A stretch of 64,000 bases of DNA, taken from Thermoflexus sp. Lineage in GTDB: Bacteria > Chloroflexota > Anaerolineae > Thermoflexales > Thermoflexaceae. The notes under the pieces were generated by a model, which was not told the origin of the DNA, ran no database searches, and saw nothing but the letters and a program-made list of their open reading frames with translations. The translations under genes were made by a program, and so were the position numbers. The DNA lies in the NCBI RefSeq assembly GCF_034432235.1, contig NZ_DAOUCJ010000075.1, positions 62,001 to 126,000 on the forward strand, written 5' to 3'. How positions within the stretch are numbered: the stretch's first letter is position 1; each line of letters begins with the position of its first letter. Shown piece after piece: positions 43,460 through 52,392 of the stretch.

Positions 43460-44092
43460 CTAACGGAGCCGCCCGCTGCGCCATCGATCCAGCGCCAGGG
43501 ACCCGATCGCGCCCAGCAGGAGAAGGAACTCGAGGATCCGCAATGGGGGAAGCGGGGGTGCTGGAGCCGGCGGCGGAGCTTCCTCAGCCCCGGGCCGGCG
43601 CTCGGCCGTCTCCGTTGGGGTCGGCTGGGGAACGATCAGACCGAACATCGGCGCCGGGGAGGGAGTGAACGTATGATCTTTCAGCGCCCGCAGCGCCTGT
43701 CGCTCCGCCTCGGTCGCTGGGGCGCCAGCAGGCGCCATCGCCGGTTGAGGCCCTGCGGCCCCCCGCGACAGGGCGAGATCCAGACCCAGAACCAGGATCA
43801 GCGCCGCGGCCATCGCCCACGCCGCTCGCCGGAGCCAGCCGGCCCCAGGGGACGCAGAGGCGACCTGCTCTGGCCGGATCGCAAAGGAACGGGGCGCTCG
43901 CACGGGCGGCAGCGCCCGGATCGCCTGAACCGTCCAGCGGAGGGTTTCCCACGATCGGGCGCATGTTTCACATCCGCGCAGATGCGCTTCCACCCGCGCC
44001 CGTTCTTCGGGTTCAAGGCGGTCATCCAGATACAGGGAAAGCCGATCCTGAACCCACTGATGTTCGTCCGCTTTCAGCTGGAAGAACGGCAT
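43460..44092 (-). CDS. Anti-sigma factor with zinc-finger (zf-HC2) domain
   Basis: A 210-residue membrane protein. The N-terminal anti-sigma zinc site is HLRGCETCARSW (H-x3-C-x2-C) near residue 40, preceded by the LDDRLEPEERARVEAHL helix. One transmembrane segment follows (about 90-110, AAWAMAAALILVLGLDLAL), then a Pro/Ala-rich outer region and a second hydrophobic stretch near the C-terminus. It follows the ECF sigma gene by 116 nt on the same strand and should hold that sigma at the membrane. Confidence 0.88.
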   Translation of the reverse strand: MPFFQLKADEHQWVQDRLSLYLDDRLEPEERARVEAHLRGCETCARSWETLRWTVQAIRALPPVRAPRSFAIRPEQVASASPGAGWLRRAAWAMAAALILVLGLDLALSRGAAGPQPAMAPAGAPATEAERQALRALKDHTFTPSPAPMFGLIVPQPTPTETAERRPGAEEAPPPAPAPPLPPLRILEFLLLLGAIGSLALDRWRSGRLR

Positions 44093-44208
44093 GCTGAACC
44101 ACGCTGAGAATTGAGATCTCCAAGAGGCGAGGAGGCGTCTTCGACGCCCCAACCCGCCCGAAAGTCCTCCGGCCTCACGACCAGAAAGGCGGAGTCGCTA
44201 TCAACCCT

Positions 44209-44820
44209 CTAAGAGGGACGTATCGTCCCGGGGAAAAGTTCCCGGCGGGCCAGCAGGAAATCCCGGACCCGTGCGCGGGCCCGGCTCAGACGGGATTTGA
44301 TAGTTCCCAGCGGCACCCGGAGGATCTCCGCGATCTCCTCGTAGGAATACCCTTCCATGTCCGCAAGCACCAGGACCACCCGCTGATCTTCCGGGAGGCT
44401 CTGGATGGCGCGATGGATCCAGTCGGCCAGCTCCTGGCGCTCCGCGTAAAATTCCGGCCCCTCTACCGGGGGAAGGAGCATCTCCGCTTCCGGCCCCTGA
44501 TCCACCACGAACAGCGCTTCCAGGGAGGACTGAGGCCGGCGACGACGGCGGCGCAGCTCATCGTAACACGCGTTGGTGACGATGCGAGTGAGCCACGCCA
44601 GAAAGGAGCCGCCGCGGAACCCCCGGATCCCCCGAAAAGCGGCGATCAGCGCCTCCTGCATCGCATCGGCGGCCGAATCGTGATCGCCCATGATGCGATA
44701 GGCGACATGATAGAGGCGATCCTGGTAGCGGCGGATCAGCTCATTGAACGCTTCCAGGTCGCCGGACCGGGCCGCCTCAATCAGGCGCAGCTCATCGGGA
44801 GACGGGGCAGACAAGCTCAT
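44209..44820 (-). CDS. ECF sigma factor (RpoE-like)
   Basis: A 203-residue sigma-70 family factor with region 2 (RRYQDRLYHVAYRIMGDHDSAADAMQEALI, FLAWLTRIVTNACYDELRRRRRR) and region 4 (LPEDQRVVLVLADMEGYSYEEIAEILRVPLGTIKSRLSRARARVRD). Regions 1.1 and 3 are absent. It directs RNA polymerase to stress or envelope promoters. The adjacent zinc-finger anti-sigma gene controls it. The upstream GT2 gene ends 3 nt before its start, so the three are co-transcribed. Confidence 0.93.
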   Translation of the reverse strand: MSLSAPSPDELRLIEAARSGDLEAFNELIRRYQDRLYHVAYRIMGDHDSAADAMQEALIAAFRGIRGFRGGSFLAWLTRIVTNACYDELRRRRRRPQSSLEALFVVDQGPEAEMLLPPVEGPEFYAERQELADWIHRAIQSLPEDQRVVLVLADMEGYSYEEIAEILRVPLGTIKSRLSRARARVRDFLLARRELFPGTIRPS

Positions 44821-44823
44821 GGG

Positions 44824-45507
44824 TCAATCGACGAACCGATACTTGATCAGGGTCCACAAGGCCTTGAGCCCATCGCGGATGGGGCGGATTTTCTTTCCTT
44901 CCCGGAACTCCCGCCCGTAGTAAGAGATGGGCACCTCAAAGATCCGATAGCCCCGCTTGAGGATTTTGGCCGTGATCTCCGGCTCGAATTCAAACCCCCG
45001 GGCGTGCAGCGGGATGCCCCGCACCACCTCCGCCCGGAACACCTTGTAGCCGGTCTCCATGTCGCTCAGGATCGCGTCGTAAAGCAGGTTGGTGACCAGG
45101 GTCAGGAACTTATTGCCGATCATATGCCAGAAGAGCATGGCTTTGCGAGGTCCCAGGAAGCGGGATCCGTAAACGACCGAGGCCCGCCCCTCCAGGATGG
45201 GGCGGATCAGGCGCGGATAATCCCGCGGATCGTATTCCAGATCAGCGTCCTGGATCAGAAGGATGTCTCCGGTAGCGTGGGCGATGCCGGTGCGCACCGC
45301 CGCCCCTTTCCCCATGTTCCGCTCGTGGTAGATCACCCGGATGTCCCCACTCCGGGCTTCTTCCTCCAGGATCTCCCGTGTCCCATCCGTGGAGCCGTCG
45401 TCCACCACGATGATCTCATCCGCCAGGCCAACTGCCCGCACCTGTCTGAGGATCTCCCGGATCGTGGCCCGCTCGTTATATACTGGGATGATCACGGAAA
45501 GCCGCAT
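44824..45507 (-). CDS. GT2 glycosyltransferase, polyprenyl-phosphate mannose/glucose synthase-like
   Basis: A 227-residue GT-A enzyme resembling soluble dolichol-phosphate mannosyltransferases. LSVIIPVYNERATIREIL, VVDDGSTDGT and LIQDADLEYDP (DxD) are the donor site. SDMETGYKVFRAEVV and EFEPEITAKILKRGYRIFEVPISYYGR are the family's acceptor region. It would load a sugar from a nucleotide donor onto a polyprenyl phosphate, the substrate used by GT39-type membrane enzymes, two of which are nearby. It sits directly upstream of the ECF sigma gene. Confidence 0.9.
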   Translation of the reverse strand: MRLSVIIPVYNERATIREILRQVRAVGLADEIIVVDDGSTDGTREILEEEARSGDIRVIYHERNMGKGAAVRTGIAHATGDILLIQDADLEYDPRDYPRLIRPILEGRASVVYGSRFLGPRKAMLFWHMIGNKFLTLVTNLLYDAILSDMETGYKVFRAEVVRGIPLHARGFEFEPEITAKILKRGYRIFEVPISYYGREFREGKKIRPIRDGLKALWTLIKYRFVD

Positions 45508-45717
45508 GGCCTGTTTGCTCCTCCGGGTTTCGTTCCATGCATGGAAACCTGGGGCGCCTGCTATAGTCCTCCAAAGCCCCTCTGGAAATCAGAGGGCCGC
45601 CCCATCCTTTGAATCCGAGGCCCAACCAGATGTGAATCCTATTATATCTGGTGTGGAAGGGCTTTCTATGCCCGGGTGTGTAGCTTCCCGGAAAGCTTCC
45701 AGATCAGGAGGAGACTT

Positions 45718-46884
45718 TTGCGGCTGGCGCTGATCACCGGCGAGTATCCGCCCCTTCCCGGGGGCGTCGGCGATTACACCCGCGAACTGGCTCGAGCTAT
45801 GCAGGCCCGGGGCCATGCCGTGGCGGTATGGACCGATCGCCGGGGGGAAGGGGAGGACGCCTCCCCCTTCCCGGTCTTCCGGGTCGTTCGACGCTGGGAT
45901 GCCCGGGCCTGGTTCACGCTGGGACGCTCGCTGCGCGCCTGGCAGCCAGACGGCGTTCTGCTCCAGTATCAGGCGGCAGCCTATGGGCTGGGCGGGGCGA
46001 TGAACCTCTGGCCGGCGATCGCACGGCTCTGGCTGGGGAAGATCCCCATCGTGGTCACTTTCCATGATCTGCGTGTCCCTTATCTCTTCCCGAAGGCCGG
46101 CCCGCTGCGAACGTGGAGCATCCGCTTCCTGGCCCGCCGGGCGGATGGGGTGATCGTCACCAACCACGAGGATGAAGCGGCCCTGCGCGCCGCTGGGATC
46201 CGCTCCCTCTGGCGCATCCCCATCGGAAGCAACATCACCCCCCCGTCTGATCTCCCACCCCCTCGAACCGCCCGGACGCACCTGGGGCTCCCGGAGGATC
46301 TCCCCCTGGTGGGCTTTTTCGGCTTCCTGCATCCATCGAAGGGCTTCGATGTTTTGCTGGAGGCCATCGCTATGCTTGCGCGAGAAGGGATGGCCGTCGG
46401 CCTGGTGCACATCGGCGCGACGGTGGCGCCCAGCGATCCTTCCCAGCGGGATTACGCAGCCTGGTGCCACCGACGGATCCGCGAGCTGGGGCTGGAGGGA
46501 CGCGTCTGGGAGACCGGTTACCGACCGCCCGGGGAGATCTCCCTCGCCTTCGCAGCGGTGGATCTCTGCGCGTTGCCGTATCGCGATGGGATTTCCTTCC
46601 GGCGGGGGACGCTGATGGCCGCCCTGGCCCACGGGCGGGCCGTGATCAGCACCTTCCCCCGCGTCCCGATCCCGGAGCTCCAGACCGGAGATCCGATCCT
46701 CTTGACCCCTCCAGAAGATCCCGGAGCGCTGGCCCACGCCATCCGGCGTGTCCTGGAGGATCCCGCGTTGCGCCTTCGGCTGGAGCGCGGCGCGCGGATG
46801 CTGGCGGAGCGGTTCGCCTGGGAACGAATTGCCGCTGAGGTGGAAAGGGTCTTCCAATCCCTGAGCGTGAAGTCACAAAGATGA
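45718..46884 (+). CDS. GT4-family glycosyltransferase, TTG start
   Basis: A 388-residue GT-B glycosyltransferase. The N-domain begins LRLALITGEYPPLPGGVGDYTRELARAMQARGH, typical of GT4 enzymes. The C-domain has GFFGFLHPSKGFDVLLEAI and the ALPYRDGISFRRGTLMAALAHGRAVIST donor-binding region. The TTG at 45718 is chosen because AGGAGGAG lies 5 nt upstream. An in-frame GTG at 45676 would add 14 unconserved residues. It overlaps the GT39-like gene by 4 nt. The donor and acceptor are unknown; surface glycan synthesis is likely. Confidence 0.88.
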   Translation: MRLALITGEYPPLPGGVGDYTRELARAMQARGHAVAVWTDRRGEGEDASPFPVFRVVRRWDARAWFTLGRSLRAWQPDGVLLQYQAAAYGLGGAMNLWPAIARLWLGKIPIVVTFHDLRVPYLFPKAGPLRTWSIRFLARRADGVIVTNHEDEAALRAAGIRSLWRIPIGSNITPPSDLPPPRTARTHLGLPEDLPLVGFFGFLHPSKGFDVLLEAIAMLAREGMAVGLVHIGATVAPSDPSQRDYAAWCHRRIRELGLEGRVWETGYRPPGEISLAFAAVDLCALPYRDGISFRRGTLMAALAHGRAVISTFPRVPIPELQTGDPILLTPPEDPGALAHAIRRVLEDPALRLRLERGARMLAERFAWERIAAEVERVFQSLSVKSQR

Positions 46885-49067
46885 AACGAGAGGAGTGGAT
46901 GGCCCTATCTCTGACCCTGATCGGGCTGGCGTTCGGCCTGCGGGTTTACCGGCTGGGCGCCGCCAGCCTGTGGTATGATGAGGCCTTCAGCATCGACCTG
47001 GCCCGTCATCAGATCTGGCAACCCAAGGAGGCCCACCCCCCCCTTTTCTATCTAACGCTCCGGCTCTGGATGGCCCTCGGCTCATCTTCTGAGTTCGCTG
47101 TCCGCTTCCCCTCCGCAATGGCCGGAACACTGACGGTGGTGATGTTCGCCGCCACTGCCGCACGGATCGGGCGTTCACCGATGGCCCGGATCACCGCGCT
47201 GGGCCTGGCCGCCACCCTCCCGTTCTGGATCTGGGAATCGCGGGAGGCGCGGATGTATGCGGCGCTGGGGTTCTGGACCGCCCTGGCCCTTTACGGGATG
47301 GCCCGGGGCTCCATGCGCCTGACCCTGTTCGCCGCCCTGGTCGGGACCTACACGCACTATGCGATGCTCTGGATGATCCCGGGGATCCTGCTCCTCGGGC
47401 TCCGATGGGGATCCGCCTGGATCCCCTGGGCGGTGGCCCTTCTCCTGGGAGCGGTCCCCGGCGCAGTCCACGCGCTGTGGGTGGGGCGGACGCAGGGGGC
47501 GTTCTGGCCAGGAACCCTCGATCTGGGGCGGACCCTGACGGTCCTCTGGCAGGCCCAGGGCCTGCAGGCCCGGATGGCCGGGTTCGTTCCCCCGGATCGA
47601 TTCCCCTGGATCCCAGGGTTGATCGCGGGCGCGGGCATCGCTGGGATCGGGCTGATCCACGGGCTTCGCCGGCGAGCGGCGCGTTCCATATTTCTGGCCC
47701 TCGGCCTCTTCCCCTTAACCGTGGGCCTGGGCCTTCTGTATGGAAGCCCCAAGTTCCATCCCCACTACTTCATCGGCGCCGCCATCGGGTTCTGGCTGCC
47801 GGTGGCGCTGGGCTGGGCCGATGGGTTTCAACGCGCGCGGGGGGCTCTCCTGCCCGCCCTGGCGGCATGGGGGCTCTTCGTCCTGCCGGCCTTGAGCTGG
47901 ACCCTGGGCCATCCGGAGCAGGTCAAGGACGACTGGCGAAGCGCGGTTCGGACAGTGGAGGCCCGTAAGGGGTCTCAGGAGGTCGTGATACTGACCAGCG
48001 GATTCGCGCTCCCGGCCTATCAGGTTTACGCGGCCACGACCAAGCCCATTCCATTGCCGGCGATCCCGGTGGCGGATGTGCGGTATGTGCTGGATTACGA
48101 AGCGGTGGCGCCGGTTCTGAACCAAGCGCTCAGGGGAGTGCATGGGGCATGGCTGGTGCAGTGGGGCGACGAGATCAACGATCCGGCCCAGGTCACCGCC
48201 GCCGCCCTCGACTGGATCGGCGATGAGATCGAGACCTTCACGTTTGCCGGCGGGATCCGGGTCCGGCATTTCATATGGGGGGAATTTCGCCCGCTGCCCA
48301 AGGACCCCCGGGCCCTTTTCGGCCATCCGGGCCAGCCGATTGGCCCTCACCTGATCTGGCTGGGGTATGGCCTTCCGGGAGGAGCGCTGCCGGCGGATCG
48401 CCCCCTTTTCGTGATCGCCGGATGGCAGACCAGGGGGCCCCTCCCCCCCGGACTCCGGGTCTCCCTCCGACTGGAACAGGAAAACGGCACCCTGTGGGGG
48501 CAATGGGATGGCGCGCTGGGGGGTGAGACATGGGACACCGCCCGATGGCCGTGGCCACGGGTCGTTCTCACGCGGTATGCTGTCGAGGCGCAGGCAGGCA
48601 CTCCACCGGGCCGCTATCGGCCCCGTCTCGTGGTGTATCAGGGCGATCGGGTGTGGCTGGCCGCGCAGCTGAATCCGGTGGACCTCTCGCCTCCGGAGAG
48701 GCCATATACGGATCCCCGATGGGAAGGTCCTCCACGAGCGCAATGGCCTGGCCTGGCGCTCACCCATGTGGACCTCGAGGGGGAGCCCCGGGCGTGCCAG
48801 CCCCTCACCCTGGCGCTGTGGTGGCGAGTGGAAGGACATCCGGCCTCGAACCGGGTGAGCCTCCGCATCGGAGAGATGGTCATCACGGAACCATGGAACC
48901 CCGCCCATCCCGACCGGGCCTGGGGTCCCGGGGAACGATGGCGCGGGCGCTATCGCATCCAGATGCCATGCACGCCCGGCCGTTATGCGCTGGAGGTCGC
49001 GTTAGGGGGAGGAGAAGGCCTTCCGTTGCAATGGCAATCCGTGATTACCGTGGAGGTCAAACCGTGA
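46881..49067 (+). CDS. GT39-like polytopic glycosyltransferase with large C-terminal soluble domain
   Basis: A 728-residue membrane protein. Residues 1-340 hold about 10 hydrophobic segments with LWYDEAFSIDLARHQ in the first outer loop (catalytic Asp-Glu) and WESREARMYAALG in the second, the same two motifs as the gene at 38384. The C-terminal half (about 345-728) is soluble and contains beta-rich repeats (LRVSLRLEQENGTLWGQWD, RVSLRIGEMVITEPW). This half is probably outside and may bind the acceptor. It is coupled to the GT4 gene by an ATGA overlap. Confidence 0.8.
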   Translation: MKREEWMALSLTLIGLAFGLRVYRLGAASLWYDEAFSIDLARHQIWQPKEAHPPLFYLTLRLWMALGSSSEFAVRFPSAMAGTLTVVMFAATAARIGRSPMARITALGLAATLPFWIWESREARMYAALGFWTALALYGMARGSMRLTLFAALVGTYTHYAMLWMIPGILLLGLRWGSAWIPWAVALLLGAVPGAVHALWVGRTQGAFWPGTLDLGRTLTVLWQAQGLQARMAGFVPPDRFPWIPGLIAGAGIAGIGLIHGLRRRAARSIFLALGLFPLTVGLGLLYGSPKFHPHYFIGAAIGFWLPVALGWADGFQRARGALLPALAAWGLFVLPALSWTLGHPEQVKDDWRSAVRTVEARKGSQEVVILTSGFALPAYQVYAATTKPIPLPAIPVADVRYVLDYEAVAPVLNQALRGVHGAWLVQWGDEINDPAQVTAAALDWIGDEIETFTFAGGIRVRHFIWGEFRPLPKDPRALFGHPGQPIGPHLIWLGYGLPGGALPADRPLFVIAGWQTRGPLPPGLRVSLRLEQENGTLWGQWDGALGGETWDTARWPWPRVVLTRYAVEAQAGTPPGRYRPRLVVYQGDRVWLAAQLNPVDLSPPERPYTDPRWEGPPRAQWPGLALTHVDLEGEPRACQPLTLALWWRVEGHPASNRVSLRIGEMVITEPWNPAHPDRAWGPGERWRGRYRIQMPCTPGRYALEVALGGGEGLPLQWQSVITVEVKP

Positions 49068-49124
49068 AGGCAACCCGTATCCTGAACTCGTAACCGGACG
49101 AAGCACGGCCGGCTCATTCAGATT

Positions 49125-50105
49125 TCATCCCCCGATCTGGCTCATCACCCGGGCCATGGGGATAACCCCGTCGGGAAGGCCATGGCCCCACGGCTTGCGC
49201 CAGATGGCGGATCGGATCCGCGCTTTCAGCTCCTCATCGCTCGCGCCGCTGCGCAACGGTTCCCGCAGATCCACCTCGTCGTCCCGCAGCAGACACAGAC
49301 GAAGCCGACCTTCCGCCGTGAGACGAACCCGATTGCACTGGGCACAGAAGGGTTCGCTGACCGGGCTGATGAAGCCTACCGATCCCACCGCGCCCCGAAT
49401 TCGATACACCCGCGCCTCGCCGTCCAGATGGCCATCGTTGACCGGCTCCAGGGGACCGAATTCCCCTTCCAGGATCCGGATCATCTCCGCTGTGGGGACC
49501 ACCACCTGCTGGGCGAAGGGGGCGACGTCGGCGAAAGGCATTACCTCGATGAAACGGACCTGCCAGGGACGGGTGAGGGTCAGGGCGGCGAGAGCCACCA
49601 GGTCCTGATCGTTGTAGCCCCGCACCACCACGGCGTTCAGCTTGATCGGGGTGAGCCCGGCCGCCTCCGCGGCGAGGATGCCCTCCCAGACCTCCTCCAG
49701 CCGGCCCCATCGGGTGATCCGTCGGAACTTCTCCGGGTCCAGGGTATCCAGGCTGACGTTCACCCGCTTCAGGCCCGCCCGAGCCAGGGGCTCCGCGAGG
49801 GCCTTCAGGCGCAGGCCATTGGTGGTCATGGAAATCTCCCGGATCCCGGGGAGGGCCGCCATCCGGGCAACCAGCTCCACGAGGTTCGGGCGAACCGTCG
49901 GTTCGCCACCGGTCAGGCGGATCTTGTCGAAACCCAGTTCCGCGAAGAGGCGGGTCAATCGGATCAGTTCCTCATCCGTGAGGAGCTCCTCGCGGGGGAG
50001 AAAGACCATCTTCTCTGGCATACAGTAAACACAGCGGAGATTGCAGCGATCCGTCAGGGAGATCCGCAGGTATCGGATATGCCGTCCGAATTGATCGAAC
50101 ACCAT
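49125..50105 (-). CDS. moaA: GTP 3',8-cyclase
   Basis: A 326-residue radical-SAM enzyme for the first step of molybdenum cofactor synthesis. The N-terminal 4Fe-4S site is CNLRCVYC near residues 21-28 (CxxxCxxC) and the SAM-binding motif is LTGGEPTVRP. The C-terminal second cluster is CAQCNRVRLTAEGRLRLC (C-x2-C-x13-C). The usual C-terminal double glycine is present as QIGG, which activates GTP cyclisation in MoaA. moaC and the remaining Moco genes are not here, but the MoeA fusion is 12 kb away. Confidence 0.96.
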   Translation of the reverse strand: MVFDQFGRHIRYLRISLTDRCNLRCVYCMPEKMVFLPREELLTDEELIRLTRLFAELGFDKIRLTGGEPTVRPNLVELVARMAALPGIREISMTTNGLRLKALAEPLARAGLKRVNVSLDTLDPEKFRRITRWGRLEEVWEGILAAEAAGLTPIKLNAVVVRGYNDQDLVALAALTLTRPWQVRFIEVMPFADVAPFAQQVVVPTAEMIRILEGEFGPLEPVNDGHLDGEARVYRIRGAVGSVGFISPVSEPFCAQCNRVRLTAEGRLRLCLLRDDEVDLREPLRSGASDEELKARIRSAIWRKPWGHGLPDGVIPMARVMSQIGG

Positions 50106-50216
50106 TCGGGCCCCCTTCGCCGGGGTCCAGAAACAGCTCTGAACCCACGATGCCGAAACACCTCAGGGACATTTTACGGCAGCGACCCCGAGCATGTCCA
50201 AAATTGGGTGCTCTCC

Positions 50217-50236
50217 TCGGAGCGACGCCGCTCCGA
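50217..50236. repeat. Perfect hairpin between moaA and the MFS gene
   Basis: TCGGAGCG/CGCTCCGA, 8 bp with an ACGC loop, lies 79 nt after the MFS stop (minus strand). No T-run follows. It may be a terminator or a small dispersed palindrome. Confidence 0.45.
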
Positions 50237-50314
50237 TCCACCGGGAAGCCGATCGCGCTTCCCATGTTCTCCTTCCGGGAGGCGTGGGGGACACCTTCCA
50301 TGGCCGGCTCCGGC

Positions 50315-51556
50315 TCAGCAGGAGACCTGCTGTCGGACAGCCCTCTGAGCATAAGCGACCTCCACCCGATCCCGGGAAGCGAAAGCCAGATATTGATAGA
50401 GAGTTCCCACCCCGTAGAACACAGCCGTAGCGAGGAGCATCGAAGCCAGCCCGTATTGTTGCTGCAGGAAACCCGAGAGCGCCGCCCCGATCATCCATCC
50501 CGCTTCCCAGGTCAGGTTCAGGATCCCGCTCACCGCGGCCCGTCCCGCGGCCGGGACCTGCTCCATGCAGAACTCCGTGTAGAGGGGAGAAGCCATGTTC
50601 ATCAACGCTCCCCGTAACACCATGGCCAGCGCGGCCAGGGCAGCCTGATCCGTAAGGGCCATGCCGACCAGGAACCCGATGGATAGCCCCTGGGTCAGCG
50701 CGACAGTGGCGATCCGGCCGATCCATCGGGCGATCCGCGGGGCAAGGAGCGTAGCCAATCCGGTGAACGCCGAGGTCAACGCGAATAAAACGCCCAGCAT
50801 GGAATCATCCAGCCGATAACGCTCATGGAAGTAAACGTTCAAAAAAGGAATGCTCAGCGCCGCGCCGATCCCCAGCATAAGATTAGGGAAAGCCATCGGA
50901 AGCGCTGGAATCCACAGGGCCTGTTTGGGCCATCCCATGGTTGGATTCCCCTGCGACCGGCGCGGAGCTTCCCGGATCCCAAGAAGCGGAAGGGCAGCCA
51001 GGAAGTCCAGAAGGGCGGAGAACAGGATCGGCCCGGCGTAGATCGTGGGGCCCAGGGGCGAGAAGGCCCGGAACAGATCCGGTAGCACGCTGCCGATCCC
51101 CTCGCCCACGAAGCCTGCCCAGAACAGGACAGCGGAGGCAAGGGCGAATAACTGGGTGCGCTCCGCTCCGGATGCGTTTTCAGCCAGAAACGGTGCGTAG
51201 GCGATGAAGAACAGGTTGTATCCGGCTCCAATGAGGCCGACCCCTACGCCGACCCATACCGGAGAGATCCCCAGACCCACCCCCACGGTCCCGATCGCCA
51301 TCATTAGGCTCCCCAGAATCAGCATCGGCCGGCGGCCGATGCGATCCGTCCACCATCCGGCTGGCAGGCCGATCCCCAGGGCGATGGCCGAAGGCAGGGC
51401 GTTCAACGCGCCCATGAGCCCCCGGGGATACCCCAGATCCAGCAGGTGCAGATTCAACCAGAGCCCATAAATGGCGCTGCTCAACCCGTGCAGCGCCAGG
51501 GCGATGAGGAAGAGCCGGACATTCCGCATGGAAAGGGATCGTTGTAACGTCCGCAT
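50315..51556 (-). CDS. MFS transporter
   Basis: A 413-residue permease with 12 predicted hydrophobic segments. The loop between TM2 and TM3 has GLPAGWWTDRIGRRPMLILGSLM, the MFS signature (G-x3-D-x-x-G-R-R). A second half with SGILNLTWEAGWMIGAALSGFL is typical of multidrug or sugar efflux-like members. The ATG at 51556 follows GGAGGGAGAGG. It is a single gene. The substrate is unknown. Confidence 0.86.
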   Translation of the reverse strand: MRTLQRSLSMRNVRLFLIALALHGLSSAIYGLWLNLHLLDLGYPRGLMGALNALPSAIALGIGLPAGWWTDRIGRRPMLILGSLMMAIGTVGVGLGISPVWVGVGVGLIGAGYNLFFIAYAPFLAENASGAERTQLFALASAVLFWAGFVGEGIGSVLPDLFRAFSPLGPTIYAGPILFSALLDFLAALPLLGIREAPRRSQGNPTMGWPKQALWIPALPMAFPNLMLGIGAALSIPFLNVYFHERYRLDDSMLGVLFALTSAFTGLATLLAPRIARWIGRIATVALTQGLSIGFLVGMALTDQAALAALAMVLRGALMNMASPLYTEFCMEQVPAAGRAAVSGILNLTWEAGWMIGAALSGFLQQQYGLASMLLATAVFYGVGTLYQYLAFASRDRVEVAYAQRAVRQQVSC

Positions 51557-51795
51557 CCCTCTCCCTCCTTCGAAGAGACAGGTATGGAATGAAGGAGTGG
51601 CGCGGACCACCCCTGGAGAGAACGACGGGGTCCCACCGACCAGGGAACAACCATCCGGGGCGCTACTCATCCAGGGCGCGGCAGGGGAGGCCGGGTTCCC
51701 AGACGCAGCCTTCCAGCTTGCTATCCTCCGGGGGCCATCGTCCAATCTTACGGGGCCTCTGTAAGAACGGCATAAGCGGATCCTCGTCCCGCATC

Positions 51796-51825
51796 ATGAC
51801 AAAGAAGCAACTGCTCGGGTATAAT
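51796..51825 (+). promoter_or_regulatory. Promoter upstream of secG
   Basis: ATGACA (51796-51801), an 18-nt spacer and a perfect TATAAT (51820-51825), followed by a T-run. The predicted start near 51832 gives a leader of about 210 nt before secG. Confidence 0.72.
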
Positions 51826-51831
51826 GTTTTT

Positions 51832-52044
51832 TTAAGTAGAGGTCGGCTGCCTTCAACGGTCTCCTCACCCCCATCCTTTCTCTCCCCATTTTCACAGCCT
51901 ACGGGGCTGAGGAAGGAAACATCCTCTCTTGCCGGAATCCGGGCCAGCCGGCATTACGAACTCCTGACCGGACCAAGCAACTGTCCGGCGCACAGAGGAG
52001 AATTGCGTTATCATGAACAGGAACTCCGCTCGGAGGAAAGGAGC
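51832..52044 (+). promoter_or_regulatory. Long structured secG leader
   Basis: The leader contains a strong nested hairpin at 51961-52000 (CTCCTG-A-CCGGAC ... GTCCGG ... CAGAGGAG) and GCCGG/CCGGC just before it. I do not recognise a known riboswitch or small RNA. No open frame in it looks conserved. The upstream 51557-51795 between the MFS start and this promoter holds nothing I can support. Confidence 0.4.
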
Positions 52045-52281
52045 GTGATCACTGCCCTGAATATCGCTCAGATCCTGCTGGCGATCGCATTGATCGCCAT
52101 CATCCTGCTTCAGGCCGGATCCTCCCAGCTGGGAGGGGTCTTTGGATTGGGCGATGTGGGAGTGCCCCGCAAGCGCCGGGGGCTGGAGCGCACGGTCTTT
52201 AACCTCACGATCTTCCTGGCCGTTCTCTTCCTGGCCCTGGCGGTAGCCAATGTGATCGTGACCGGGACTCCGGTGGGTTAA
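52045..52281 (+). CDS. secG: Preprotein translocase subunit SecG
   Basis: A 78-residue membrane protein with two transmembrane segments (about 5-24 and 52-72). Between them is the conserved loop LLQAGSSQLGGVFGLGD, a variant of the SecG 'qs..s.gl.g.fgg' loop. It assists SecYE and SecA in moving proteins across the membrane. The start is GTG at 52045 with GGAGGAAAGGAG before it. It is followed after 111 nt by an oligopeptide-binding protein, probably in the same transcript. Confidence 0.92.
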   Translation: MITALNIAQILLAIALIAIILLQAGSSQLGGVFGLGDVGVPRKRRGLERTVFNLTIFLAVLFLALAVANVIVTGTPVG

Positions 52282-52392
52282 GGTCTCTTCATGCGGTCTC
52301 TCCCCTCAAAGGGCAAAGGTTGAGGAACGGGGCTGGGGGTGGAGGAGCTCGCCCCTATCTCTCATCCCTTCAGACCTGCAAGAGAGTCCGGT

